A stretch of DNA of 64,000 bases from Candidatus Gastranaerophilales bacterium (GCA_947630045.1 CANRGC010000008.1:34076-98075), one strand, 5' to 3'; positions 44,882 through 53,712 are shown, counted from the stretch's first letter. Numbers and translations: made by a program. The notes: generated by a model not told the origin, from the sequence alone.

Positions 44882-45769
44882 ATGCAGGAAAATTTGCCTA
44901 CAATTTTACTTACAGGCGCCACGGGCTACCTTGGCGGATATTTGTTAAACACCTTTTTAAAAGAAGGTTACAACGTTCTTGCAGTTTGCCTGAACCATAG
45001 TGAAAAACTCGAATTTATTTCGGGGGGGGGGGGTAGTTGCGCCAAAATTTATCTCGATACAGATAATTTAGAAGATGTTTTTAAAAATAATAAAATTGAT
45101 TATATAGTTCATACAGCAACTCTGTATGGCAGAAATAATGAAAACTTAAGTAAAATTATACAGGCTAATGTTGAATTCCCCTTAGAAATATTATCTTTAG
45201 CCATTAAATACAATGTAAAAGCATTTATTAATACAAGCACAATATTGGTTAATAATATAAGCACTTATGCCATGACAAAGTGGCAGTTTGCCGAGTGGCT
45301 TGATTTTTATTCGGATAAAATAAAAGTAATAAATTTAAAACTTGACCATTTTTACGGTCCTAAAGATAAACCGGTAAAATTTGTTGCATGGCTTGTTGAA
45401 CAGTTTAAGAACAATGCGGAAAAAATTGATTTAACGGAAGGCTCTCAGACGAGGGATTTTGTTTACATTAAAGATTTAGTTAAGGTATATCTTTGTATTT
45501 TAAACAATATGGAAAGAATTCCAACGGGAAGAATGAATAATTTTGAAATAGGTTCAGGTCATAAAACATCAATAAAAACCTTTGTAAAACTTCTGAAACG
45601 AGAAATGAACAACGAAAAAACAACTCTTAATTTCGGAGCGGTGCCATACAGAAAAAATGAAGTTTTAGATTATGATGTTGATACTACGGCGATAAGTTTG
45701 TTAGGCTGGCATCCCGAATATACAATAGAAAAAGGGATAAAAGACCTTGCATTTGAGGAGGAAAAATAA
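44882..45769 (+). CDS. RfbS/RfbJ-like CDP-3,6-dideoxyhexose 4-reductase (SDR), phase-variable, in frame here
   Basis: The 295-residue extended SDR has TGATGYLGGYLL (residues 13-24), NTSTILV, YAMTKWQFAEWL with the active Tyr and Lys, and DFVYIKDLVKVYL. I compare it to CDP-paratose/abequose synthases, which reduce the 4-keto group made by RfbH; size and neighbours fit, but a general nucleotide-sugar epimerase is possible. The frame opens at a TTG at 44864; the ATG at 44882 has GCGGAG upstream. A 12-G run encodes GGGG near residue 50 and keeps the frame open. It is followed 2 bp later by the RfbE-like gene. Confidence 0.75.
   Translation: MQENLPTILLTGATGYLGGYLLNTFLKEGYNVLAVCLNHSEKLEFISGGGGSCAKIYLDTDNLEDVFKNNKIDYIVHTATLYGRNNENLSKIIQANVEFPLEILSLAIKYNVKAFINTSTILVNNISTYAMTKWQFAEWLDFYSDKIKVINLKLDHFYGPKDKPVKFVAWLVEQFKNNAEKIDLTEGSQTRDFVYIKDLVKVYLCILNNMERIPTGRMNNFEIGSGHKTSIKTFVKLLKREMNNEKTTLNFGAVPYRKNEVLDYDVDTTAISLLGWHPEYTIEKGIKDLAFEEEK
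45022..45033 (+). repeat. Poly-G tract, 12 nt, in the RfbS-like gene (ON length)
   Basis: Twelve G preceded by TTTC. The length is in frame, so the gene is predicted ON. Loss or gain of one G would truncate the protein. Confidence 0.95.
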
Positions 45770-45770
45770 T

Positions 45771-46801
45771 ATGAAGTACATGATTTCGGGGGGGGGGGAT
45801 TTTTAGGCTCAAACATTGCGTCTGAAATATTAAAAAACGGGGATGAATTAATTATTTATGATAATTTATCCAGAATTGGCGGAGAAGATAATCTAAAATG
45901 GCTTAAAAGTTTTGGCGATTTTGAGTTTCATAAAGAAAATACAAATAATTACGAAAAAATATCACAAGTTATAAAAAAGACCATGCCTGATGTTATATAT
46001 CATTTGGCGGGGCAAGTTGCAATGACAACTTCTATTCAAAACCCGAGACTTGATTTTGAAACAAATGTTCTCGGGAGTTTTAATGTTTTGGAGAGTGTAA
46101 GGCAGTTTTCTCCCGAAACAACGGTTGTATATTCTTCTACAAATAAAGTATACGGCGATTTTGAGTATCTTGATTATGAAGAAACAGACAAAAGATATAT
46201 ATGTAAACAATATCCTAAAGGATTTGATGAAAATGTCCGATTAGATTTTCATTCCCCATACGGATGTTCAAAAGGTGCTGCTGACCAATATATGCTAGAT
46301 TGGGCAAGAATATTCGGGCTTAAAACTGTTGTATTCAGACATTCTTCCATGTACGGAGCAAGACAGTTCGGAACATACGATCAAGGCTGGATAAGCTGGT
46401 TTTGTCAAAAGGCTGTTGAAACCAAATATAATAAAGATACAACTTTTACTATTTCGGGTAACGGCAAACAGGTTAGAGATGTCTTGCACGCAGAAGATAT
46501 GATTAAACTGTATTTAAGTGTTCCGAAGTTTATTGATAATGCAAAAGGTAAAGTGTTTAATATCGGAGGAGGAATAAATAACAGTTTATCATTGTTAGAA
46601 TTATTTGATTTTTTAGAGAAAAAACTAAATATAAAATTGAACTATACAAAACTTCCTCCGAGAGAAAGCGACCAAAAAGTTTTTGTTGCCGATATAAAAA
46701 AGGCGCAAGATACCTTTAATTGGCTTCCTAAAGTATCTTATGAAGAAGGCATAACCAAAATGCTTGAATGGGTAGAAAAAACCCAAATGGCTAAAATATA
46801 A
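45771..46801 (+). CDS. rfbE: RfbE-like CDP-paratose 2-epimerase, phase-variable, out of frame here
   Basis: The ATG at 45771 follows GAGGAGG. The start reads MKYMIS then a run of eleven G. With twelve G the protein continues [15 protein letters not shown], the NAD-binding loop, and runs 343 residues to 46801. With eleven G, as here, it stops after [11 protein letters not shown]. Later motifs: [68 protein letters not shown] (active Tyr and Lys), FRHSSMYG. These match CDP-tyvelose (paratose 2-) epimerase, which makes CDP-tyvelose for O-antigen. Confidence 0.87.
45788..45798 (+). repeat. Poly-G tract, 11 nt, in the rfbE-like gene (OFF length)
   Basis: Eleven G preceded by TTTC, seven codons into the gene. 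The tract itself codes the glycine-rich Rossmann loop. In-frame lengths are 9 and 12. Confidence 0.95.
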
Positions 46802-46845
46802 TTAATAAAATAAACAATAAATTTTTTTCATGATAATATAATTTT

Positions 46846-47053
46846 ATGTTTAACGATATATACAAAAACAAAAAGGTATTAGTTACGGGACATACGGGTT
46901 TTAAGGGAAGCTGGCTTTGTATGTGGCTTAAAATGCTTGGAAGTGAAGTATGCGGCTATTCTCTTGCCCCAAACACAGCCCTTTTTATATAGAGATTAGA
47001 CATTAAAAATGCCGGAAGTTGTATTTCAGACTGATACTTTAAAGAGCCGGTAA
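46846..47053 (+). pseudogene. rfbG: Remnant of CDP-glucose 4,6-dehydratase (rfbG)
   Basis: From the ATG at 46846 a 48-residue reading runs VLVTGHTGFKGSWLCMWLKMLG and GYSLAPNT, a near-perfect RfbG N-terminus, then stops at 46992. A second short piece in another frame (MPEVVFQ, around 46999-47020) corresponds to the MKPEVVFHLAAQ region that follows about 45 residues later in RfbG. Most of the gene is deleted. The loss would block CDP-4-keto-6-deoxyglucose supply to RfbH unless an intact copy lies elsewhere. Confidence 0.85.
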
Positions 47054-47076
47054 TACAAATTTTATAAGGAGAAGAG

Positions 47077-48153
47077 ATGAATTCTGTTTTAAAACAAGAT
47101 TTAGAAAAAATTTATACGGATATAAAATCCGAAGCGGGAAAATTCAGCGGTTCCAATATATTTATAACGGGCTGCTGCGGGTTTTTAGGATATTATTTCC
47201 TGCACTTTTTTAACAAATATAAAGAAAATCTTGGTATCAAATCAATCGTTGCCGTAGATAATTTTCAGGTCGGAAAACCTCATTGGCTTGATGAAATAAT
47301 TAAAGAAGGCAAAATTGATTTAAAAGAGTTTGATATTATTGACGGAGATTTGTCTTTAATTGAAAGAGATAAGACAAATTCCTTTGTAATTCACATGGCA
47401 TCAATTGCTTCTCCCGTGTTTTACAGAAAATACCCCATTAAAACAATTGAGGCTAATATATGGGGTTTGAAAAGACTTTTGGATGATTATAAAAACGAAA
47501 GTTTGAGAGGGTTTTTATTCTTTTCAAGTTCGGAAGTATACGGTGACCCTGTTCCCGAATATATACCAACACCTGAAACATACAGGGGAAATGTTAATAC
47601 AATAGGTCCAAGAGCTTGCTATGATGAATCAAAACGTTTCGGAGAAACTATATGCTATGAATATGCTAAAGAATATAATCTGCCGATAATGCTTGCCCGT
47701 CCTTTTAATAATTACGGGCCGGGGATGAAACTTCAAGATAAAAGAGTTCCCGCTGATTTCGCCAAGGCTGTTATCAACAATCAGGATATAGTTATTCTCT
47801 CTGACGGCAAGCCTACAAGAACTTTTTGCTATATTTCTGACGCAATAACGGGATATTTAAAGGTACTTCTCCACGGAAAATTCGATGTATTTAATATAGG
47901 CATAGAAAAACCCGAAATTTCGGTTCTTGAGCTTGCAAATATATATGCAAAAGTTGCAGAAAAATTGCTTAATTATACGGGCAAAGTTCAATATCAAAAA
48001 TCTGAAGAAAATAATTATCTAACGGATAATCCGAACCGAAGATGCCCGATAATTGATAAGGCTAAGGAAAAGTTAAATTATAACCCTAAAGTTTTTGTAG
48101 AAGAAGGGGTAGAAAGATTTCTTCAATATCTTAAAGAGGAGGGTTTAAAATAA
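47077..48153 (+). CDS. NAD-dependent nucleotide-sugar epimerase/decarboxylase (UDP-xylose synthase-like SDR)
   Basis: The 358-residue extended SDR has IFITGCCGFLGYYFL, HMASIASPVFYRKYPIKTIEAN, FFSSSEVYGDPVPEY, ACYDESKRFGETICYEYA (Tyr and Lys) and ARPFNNYGPGM. The PFNxYGPxM and SSSEVYGDP patterns resemble UDP-glucuronate decarboxylases. The next gene is a UDP-glucose-dehydrogenase-family enzyme, which would supply UDP-glucuronate. AAGGAG precedes the ATG; the stop overlaps the next start by one base. An epimerase role is the alternative. Confidence 0.8.
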   Translation: MNSVLKQDLEKIYTDIKSEAGKFSGSNIFITGCCGFLGYYFLHFFNKYKENLGIKSIVAVDNFQVGKPHWLDEIIKEGKIDLKEFDIIDGDLSLIERDKTNSFVIHMASIASPVFYRKYPIKTIEANIWGLKRLLDDYKNESLRGFLFFSSSEVYGDPVPEYIPTPETYRGNVNTIGPRACYDESKRFGETICYEYAKEYNLPIMLARPFNNYGPGMKLQDKRVPADFAKAVINNQDIVILSDGKPTRTFCYISDAITGYLKVLLHGKFDVFNIGIEKPEISVLELANIYAKVAEKLLNYTGKVQYQKSEENNYLTDNPNRRCPIIDKAKEKLNYNPKVFVEEGVERFLQYLKEEGLK

Positions 48154-49403
48154 TGATTACGGTAATAGGTCTTGGCTTTGTTGGTTTAACTACCGCTCTC
48201 GGGTTTAGCGAAAAAGGGCTTAAAGTTTACGGTTATGACATTAATAAAGAAAAAACAGCCCTAATTGCAAGCGGAAAAATTCCGTTTTTTGAAAAAGGCT
48301 TAGATGAAGTTCTTGCTAAAAATCTTAATAAAAATTTTTTAATTGCCCCATCTCTTGAAGAAGCTGTTAAAAATTCAAAAGTTATTATAATGTGTGTGGG
48401 AACTCCATCCGATGATAAAGGAAGGGCAGACTTAACATATATTAAATCTGCGCTTGATTCCATTTTGTCTTCGATTGATAAAAAAGATAAGAAAATTATT
48501 ATAACCAAATCAACAATTCCGCCTTCCACGACAAGAAATGAAATAATTCCTTACATTGAAAAATCGGGCTTTGAAACAGGTAAGGACATTTTTGTTGCAA
48601 ATAACCCCGAATTTTTAAGAGAAGGACATGCCTGGGATGACTTTATTAATCCGGACAGAATTGTTATCGGTACGGATGATGAATATACAAAAACAATAAT
48701 GAGCGAAGTATATTCAAAATTCAGCGTTCCTATCCATTTTGTAACTTTAAACACGGGGGAATTTATAAAATATTTGTCAAACACTTTTTTATCCACCTTA
48801 ATAAGTTATGCAAATGAAATGTCTATAATCGCCGATTCTATCGGAGGAATTGATATAAAAGCGGCATTTAAAATATTTCATGAAGATAAAAGGTGGTTTG
48901 GTAATCCTGCAAATATGCAAACATACGCATATCCGGGGTGCGGTTTTGGCGGTTATTGTCTTCCTAAAGACACACAAGCTCTTGTACAAAAAGCCAAAGA
49001 ATATAATTATGACGCAAAAATACTCGACGGAGTTTTAAAAGTTAATTCTGAAATTAAACCTCACTGGATAGAGAAAATAAAAAAATCAGTTTCCTCTGAT
49101 AAAAATATTGCGATTTTAGGGCTTTCTTTTAAACCCGAATCTGATGATATAAGGCAGACTCCCGCTTTAGAAGTTATAAGATTACTGCTTGAAAACGGAT
49201 ACAAAAATATTATTGCTTATGACCCCATATCAAACGATTTGTTTGATAAAACTTATAAACTTCCGTTAAAATATGCAAAATCTTTAGATGAAGCCGTAAA
49301 TAATTCTGACGCCGTTGTTATTGCAACGGGTTGGAGAGAATTTACGGAAAATAAAAACAAGTTCTGCAAAAAAACTGTTTTTGATTTAAGATATATTCTG
49401 TAG
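48153..49403 (+). CDS. UDP-glucose/GDP-mannose dehydrogenase family enzyme
   Basis: The 416-residue protein has GLGFVGLTTALGFSEKG (NAD loop), IIMCVGTPSDDKGRADL, TKSTIPPSTTRN, NPEFLREGHAW, the catalytic cysteine in FGGYCLPKDT, and LGLSFKPESDDIRQTPALEV. These enzymes oxidise UDP-glucose or a related sugar nucleotide twice to the uronic acid. GGYC replaces the more common GGSC at the active site. Overlap with the upstream decarboxylase-like gene suggests a UDP-GlcA to UDP-xylose route. Confidence 0.9.
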   Translation: MITVIGLGFVGLTTALGFSEKGLKVYGYDINKEKTALIASGKIPFFEKGLDEVLAKNLNKNFLIAPSLEEAVKNSKVIIMCVGTPSDDKGRADLTYIKSALDSILSSIDKKDKKIIITKSTIPPSTTRNEIIPYIEKSGFETGKDIFVANNPEFLREGHAWDDFINPDRIVIGTDDEYTKTIMSEVYSKFSVPIHFVTLNTGEFIKYLSNTFLSTLISYANEMSIIADSIGGIDIKAAFKIFHEDKRWFGNPANMQTYAYPGCGFGGYCLPKDTQALVQKAKEYNYDAKILDGVLKVNSEIKPHWIEKIKKSVSSDKNIAILGLSFKPESDDIRQTPALEVIRLLLENGYKNIIAYDPISNDLFDKTYKLPLKYAKSLDEAVNNSDAVVIATGWREFTENKNKFCKKTVFDLRYIL

Positions 49404-49419
49404 AATTATTGAGGATGTT

Positions 49420-50775
49420 ATGAAAGAAAAGTTATTAAGAAATCTGGTAAAAAAGGCAGCTAAAATTTACTACGATAATATTTATGCAAAGAAAAAAGAG
49501 TTGAAATATCTTCCGCCGTCAGGCAAGTTGCTTGGAGAAGAGGAACTGTTAAATATGATAGACGCCTCACTTGATATGTGGCTTACCACAGGAAGATTTA
49601 ATAACCAATTTGAAGAAGAATTTGCAAAATATTTGGGAGTAAAACATTGTTTAACCGTAAATTCGGGTTCCAGCGCAAATTTAGTTGCACTTTCAGCCTT
49701 AACTTCTTATAAACTTGGAGACAGACAAGTTAAAAAAGGCGACGAAGTTATTTCCGTTGCCGCAGGTTTTCCTACAACAATTAATCCTATTATAATGCTC
49801 GGGCTTGTTCCTGTTTTTGTTGATTGTGAAATCGGAACATGCAATATTGACGTAAGCCGCTTGGAAGAATATATTACCCCTAAAACAAAAGTTATAATGC
49901 TGGCTCATACTATGGGTAATGTTTATAATTTGGAAAAAATACAAGAGCTTTGTAAAAAATATAATTTATGGTTAATAGAAGATAATTGCGACGCCTTAGG
50001 CGCAAGATATAAAAGCAAATTAACGGGAACAATAGGCGATATAGGTACTTTCAGTTTTTATCCCGCTCATTTTATAACAATGGGCGAAGGCGGTGCGGTT
50101 GTTACCAATGACCCGTTACTTAATAAGATTATGAAATCATTTAGAGATTGGGGCAGAGATTGTTGGTGCGAACCGGGGCATGATAATACTTGTAATTGCA
50201 GGTTTGAACAACAATTCGGTAAATTGCCTTTCGGCTATGACCATAAATATGTTTATTCTCATTTGGGATATAATCTTAAAATTACCGATTGGCAAGCCTC
50301 TATTGGTCTTGCGCAATTGAAAAAAGCCGACTCTTTTATTCAAAAACGCAGAGATAATTTCAATTATTTATATCAAAAATTGTCTGACTTAACAGATTAT
50401 TTAATTTTACCTGAAATTGATAAAAATGCTCAGCCGTCATGGTTCGGCTTCTTAATTACCCTAAAAGAAAATTGCAGCTTTACTAAGCAAAATATGGTCG
50501 AATACCTTGAAAAAAACGGTATAGGAACAAGACAACTTTTTGCGGGTAATATTTTAAGGCAACCTTCTTTTGTAGAAAATAAAATTTCTCTCAGAATTAA
50601 TAATTCCGAGTTGCTGCAATCAAATGAATTAACGGAAGAACATTTTAAAATGCTTCCTAACACTGATTACATTATGAATCATACCTTCTGGGTAGGCGTA
50701 TTTCCCGCCCTTAATTCAAAAGATTTGGATAAAACTTCTGAGGTTATTCATAAATTTATTGAGGAAAATAAATAA
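49420..50775 (+). CDS. rfbH: CDP-4-keto-6-deoxy-D-glucose 3-dehydrase (RfbH/E1), PMP and [2Fe-2S] dependent
   Basis: RfbH removes the C3 hydroxyl of CDP-4-keto-6-deoxyglucose, the step that makes 3,6-dideoxyhexoses. The 451-residue aminotransferase-fold protein has His217 in FSFYPAHFITMGEGG where PLP enzymes have lysine, the marker of E1. Cysteines at 190, 248, 250 and 258 give C-X57-C-X-C-X7-C, exactly the spacing of the E1 [2Fe-2S] cluster. The E3-type reductase partner is not in the window. It links the rfbS- and rfbE-like genes into one pathway despite the broken rfbG. Confidence 0.95.
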   Translation: MKEKLLRNLVKKAAKIYYDNIYAKKKELKYLPPSGKLLGEEELLNMIDASLDMWLTTGRFNNQFEEEFAKYLGVKHCLTVNSGSSANLVALSALTSYKLGDRQVKKGDEVISVAAGFPTTINPIIMLGLVPVFVDCEIGTCNIDVSRLEEYITPKTKVIMLAHTMGNVYNLEKIQELCKKYNLWLIEDNCDALGARYKSKLTGTIGDIGTFSFYPAHFITMGEGGAVVTNDPLLNKIMKSFRDWGRDCWCEPGHDNTCNCRFEQQFGKLPFGYDHKYVYSHLGYNLKITDWQASIGLAQLKKADSFIQKRRDNFNYLYQKLSDLTDYLILPEIDKNAQPSWFGFLITLKENCSFTKQNMVEYLEKNGIGTRQLFAGNILRQPSFVENKISLRINNSELLQSNELTEEHFKMLPNTDYIMNHTFWVGVFPALNSKDLDKTSEVIHKFIEENK

Positions 50776-51959
50776 TGAGCACTGTTTTAGAGAAAGGCAG
50801 CGCCCTTGTGAATAAGATATACGACAGTATATCGAGAATGGATGTCTTTAATTTTATACGAGGGGTTGCGCTTCTTTGTGTAATCGGCTTCCATACACTC
50901 TGTGTAATTCAGCCGACATACCCTGATATTAAAGTTCCATGGATATTTATAACTCCGGCATGGTATGCAATGTGGGCTTTCTTTTTTCTTTCCGGATATT
51001 TATTGGGAAAAGGGTTTTTTAACGGAAAATATGAAAAAATTTCAACCTTTTATATCTCAAGAGCAATAAGAATAGTCCCTGTTTATCTTTTCTTTTTATT
51101 GGTTCTTTTCCTTTTCTATAAGCCGCTTTGGTTTATAAACAACCTAAAAACGCTCTATTTTCTTTTAACTTTTACATATAACGGGTGGCTAATGCCTTCA
51201 ATTACAGGGGTTGGCGCAACTTGGTTTATATCTACAATTGTGCAATTATACGCTTTTGCGCCTTTGGTATATAAGTTTGGTTTGGCTAAGGTCGCAAAAG
51301 ACAGAGAGAGAGAGAAGGGAAAATATCTCACAATTATTTTGTTTGTCCTTATTGCGCTTGGACTTATATGGCGCCTTTTAACAGATTTATTTGACCTTGA
51401 CTATCTGATATACTCATATTCGCCCGCATTTGCAAACGCAGATTTATTTTTTGGGGGAATGGTTATGAGCGGACTTACTAAAGACAGTTATGATACCCCT
51501 TTCAAAAAATATGTAAGAAAGCTTTCCATGTTTGCTTTCCTTGGGCTTATAGTATGCTTCACCGTTCCTGACATTAGAATTTCTTGGTGGATGTATCAAT
51601 ATCTATACCCCACTTTAGCTTTGGTTAGTTTATCGCTTGTCGTTTATTCATATGACACAAAAGACAAAAGAAAGCCCGACAAATTAACCTTTTCAAGCAT
51701 TGTAAAAAACCCGCTCAGGTTTGTTGAATATATCGGGACAATTTCTTTCACTTTTTATTTATACCATTCAAACTTTCTTGAAACATTTATGAAACTGTTT
51801 AAAGACCCCGCATTTCCGATTGTGGTCAAAGACGAATATCTCTATTGGCTGGTTTACATTTCAATGTTTATTGCGGCAACAATCTGGTCCGGAATACTGC
51901 AACGCTTGCTTGAAGCGCCGCTAAACTCACTTAGGGCAAAATTTATTCAAAAGCAATAA
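50775..51959 (+). CDS. Acyltransferase-3 family O-acyltransferase (OafA-like)
   Basis: The 394-residue integral membrane protein has about ten membrane segments and the family motifs FNFIRGVALLCVIGFHTL (catalytic His region), FFFLSGYLLGKGFF, RAIRIVPVYLF and FTFYLYHSNFLE. Such proteins acetylate or acylate O-antigen and capsule sugars. Start overlaps the rfbH stop by one base. A six-fold AG repeat (51303-51314) sits in a cytoplasmic loop coding RERE and could be a weak slippage site. Confidence 0.88.
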   Translation: MSTVLEKGSALVNKIYDSISRMDVFNFIRGVALLCVIGFHTLCVIQPTYPDIKVPWIFITPAWYAMWAFFFLSGYLLGKGFFNGKYEKISTFYISRAIRIVPVYLFFLLVLFLFYKPLWFINNLKTLYFLLTFTYNGWLMPSITGVGATWFISTIVQLYAFAPLVYKFGLAKVAKDREREKGKYLTIILFVLIALGLIWRLLTDLFDLDYLIYSYSPAFANADLFFGGMVMSGLTKDSYDTPFKKYVRKLSMFAFLGLIVCFTVPDIRISWWMYQYLYPTLALVSLSLVVYSYDTKDKRKPDKLTFSSIVKNPLRFVEYIGTISFTFYLYHSNFLETFMKLFKDPAFPIVVKDEYLYWLVYISMFIAATIWSGILQRLLEAPLNSLRAKFIQKQ

Positions 51960-51978
51960 TTAGATAACCTGATTTTAA

Positions 51979-52008
51979 GGGGGATTTGCATATAAAAGCA
52001 ATTCCCCC
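51979..52008. terminator. G/C-rich hairpin between convergent genes
   Basis: Stem GGGGGATTTGC/GCAATTCCCCC (one mismatch) between the acyltransferase and recombinase ends. No T-run follows, so it is a weak terminator call. Confidence 0.45.
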
Positions 52009-52030
52009 TCAATCATAGCAAAACATTTTA

Positions 52031-52576
52031 TTAAAGTTCAAAATTTTTATAGCTTACATCAATTTCATCCTGTTCTATTCCGAGATATCTTAGCGTGATT
52101 TTTTGGTTGCTGTGGTTGAAAATTTTTTGCAGAATAACGGCGTCTTTAAACTGTTGATAATGGTGATACCCGAAAGATTTTCTCATTGTATGCGTTCCGA
52201 CATTGACGCCTATTCCGACATTTTTACATGCAAGATTTATAAACCTGTAAACCTGACAGCGGTTAATTCTTTTTCCTCTTTTTCCGAGAAACAAAGGCTC
52301 ATTGGGGTTTCTTTCTTTTATATAGCTGTTTAGCGCCAATTTAAGTTTTTTATTTATCAGAAATTTTTTATGCTTTCCCGTCTTTTTTTCAAAAATTTCA
52401 ATATGGGTTCTGTTTAATACATCCGAGACGTTAAGGCTTATTATATCTGAAATTCTAAGCCCCGAATTAACCCCCAGAACCCAAATCATTCTGTCCCTTT
52501 TGTTGCGGCATTTCAAAAAGTTCTCAATTTGAAGAATTTGAGATTTGTTTTTAATTGGTTCAACTAAATGTTTCAT
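52031..52576 (-). CDS. Small tyrosine recombinase of FimB/FimE size, candidate promoter invertase
   Basis: The 181-residue protein is a minimal tyrosine-recombinase catalytic domain without the N-terminal core-binding domain of Xer or phage integrases, the size of FimB and FimE. All active-site residues are present: R41 (SGLRISD), a beta-hairpin lysine at about K66, H129 and R132 (HTMRKSF), H155 (FNHSNQ) and Tyr164 (TLRYLGI). It lies 47 bp after neuB on the same strand and 1.2 kb from inverton 2. AAGGAG precedes the ATG but is inside a stem-loop. No phage or conjugation genes are near, which favours a regulatory invertase. Confidence 0.85.
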   Translation of the reverse strand: MKHLVEPIKNKSQILQIENFLKCRNKRDRMIWVLGVNSGLRISDIISLNVSDVLNRTHIEIFEKKTGKHKKFLINKKLKLALNSYIKERNPNEPLFLGKRGKRINRCQVYRFINLACKNVGIGVNVGTHTMRKSFGYHHYQQFKDAVILQKIFNHSNQKITLRYLGIEQDEIDVSYKNFEL

Positions 52577-52583
52577 ATTTTTG

Positions 52584-52616
52584 CTCCTTCTTATTTAACA
52601 AAGTAAATAAGAGGAG
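52584..52616 (-). promoter_or_regulatory. Stem-loop that masks the recombinase ribosome-binding site
   Basis: On the minus strand CTCCTCTTATTTA pairs with TAAATAAGAAGGAG across a 6-nt loop with one bulge. The second arm contains the AAGGAG Shine-Dalgarno sequence of the recombinase, so folding would hide it. A role in limiting translation is inferred. Confidence 0.6.
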
Positions 52617-52623
52617 TAAAGAA

Positions 52624-53712
52624 TTAAACTTCTAGACCACGTTCATAAATTTTATCTTTAAGAGATTGATTGTAAGCATAAGGCGAATCAATGTCGTCAA
52701 TCATTATGGGGGCGTCTTTTTTAATGTCACTTAAAAGCACTTCGCCTCTCATAAGCTCACGGCAAGAAATTTGCCCCTTTTGAAGCGGAATTGCAAGATA
52801 AACATCATCATCCGAAATTGACTCACCCGCCTTGAAATCACGCTTTGCATAAACGCCCCTGACTAAAGCGTCAAGATATTTTGTTTCTTTGAAATCTGCG
52901 ACTTTTTTGTATCCTGCGGGCGCTCCGCATATTTCTTTTACTTTATGATAAGCTTTTATCCACCTGTCTAAATCTTCAGGCAGCGAACAATACGGGCTTA
53001 CCGCAACATTATTATAATCAATATCAATATGGCGCTCAAAGGTTCTTGCCCCTTTTGCATAAGCAATATACATCGGAATTTCTATATCTTTATTGTATTC
53101 ATGAGTTGAAAAACCGATTACATGGTTTGGATATCTGTTTTTGAGAAAATCAATTTGATTTAATTCCAATTCATTTTTTTCGGACGGATACTTTGAAATA
53201 CAATGATTTATAGCTAAAGGAATATTTCTGTTTTCAAAAAACGTTACCAAATCGTCTATATCTTTTAGAGATGAGCCGCCCGTTGAAACAATAACAGGCT
53301 TTCTTGTCTTTGCGATTTTTTCTATCAAAACCCAATCATTAATATCAGATGAGGCAATTTTTATAATTTGCACGCCCAAATTAACGCAAGTATCAACAGA
53401 TTTTTCATCAAACGGGGTGGACATTGTAATACATCCCGATTTTCTTATTGCGTCAATCAAAATGCCGTATTCATCATCCGTCATTTTTGTTGCAAGGGTT
53501 TTTTTAATATATCTGATATCATCACGGTTTTTAAAATCTTTATGGATAAAATGATCAACATCTCTGAATTGAAGTTTTATAGCGGCTTTAATGTTGTTAA
53601 ATCGCACCACTCTTGAAAAATCGGTTATGATTTTTTTGCCCCTTTCTATATCGCCCCAGTGGTTATTTGCAAGTTCAAGCACGAATAAATCTTCAAAAAT
53701 GTTGTTTTTCAT
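52624..53712 (-). CDS. NeuB-family sialic/legionaminic-type acid synthase with SAF domain
   Basis: NeuB enzymes join PEP to an amino sugar to make nine-carbon 2-keto acids. This one has ELANNHWGDIERGKKII, AAIKLQFRDVDHF, STPFDEKSVDTC, IKIASSDINDWVLIEKIA, VIVSTGGSSLKDID, NHCISKYPSEKNELEL, IGFSTHEY and GARTFERHIDID, then a C-terminal SAF antifreeze-like domain (GVYAKRDFKAGESISDDDVYL). The frame opens at 53748 inside the repeat; the ATG at 53712 (MKNNIFEDL) with a GGGGG ribosome-binding site is preferred (362 residues). The promoter inside inverton 2 currently points at it. Exact substrate unknown. Confidence 0.87.
   Translation of the reverse strand: MKNNIFEDLFVLELANNHWGDIERGKKIITDFSRVVRFNNIKAAIKLQFRDVDHFIHKDFKNRDDIRYIKKTLATKMTDDEYGILIDAIRKSGCITMSTPFDEKSVDTCVNLGVQIIKIASSDINDWVLIEKIAKTRKPVIVSTGGSSLKDIDDLVTFFENRNIPLAINHCISKYPSEKNELELNQIDFLKNRYPNHVIGFSTHEYNKDIEIPMYIAYAKGARTFERHIDIDYNNVAVSPYCSLPEDLDRWIKAYHKVKEICGAPAGYKKVADFKETKYLDALVRGVYAKRDFKAGESISDDDVYLAIPLQKGQISCRELMRGEVLLSDIKKDAPIMIDDIDSPYAYNQSLKDKIYERGLEV

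Noticed and set aside
45983..46801. Independent epimerase gene without a Rossmann loop
   Set aside because: The missing NAD-binding start lies upstream at 45771 and is joined when the G tract has twelve bases.
51303..51314. (AG)6 repeat in the acyltransferase as a slippage switch
   Set aside because: Six units is short for bacterial phase variation and it codes a natural RERE loop; noted only as a weak possibility.
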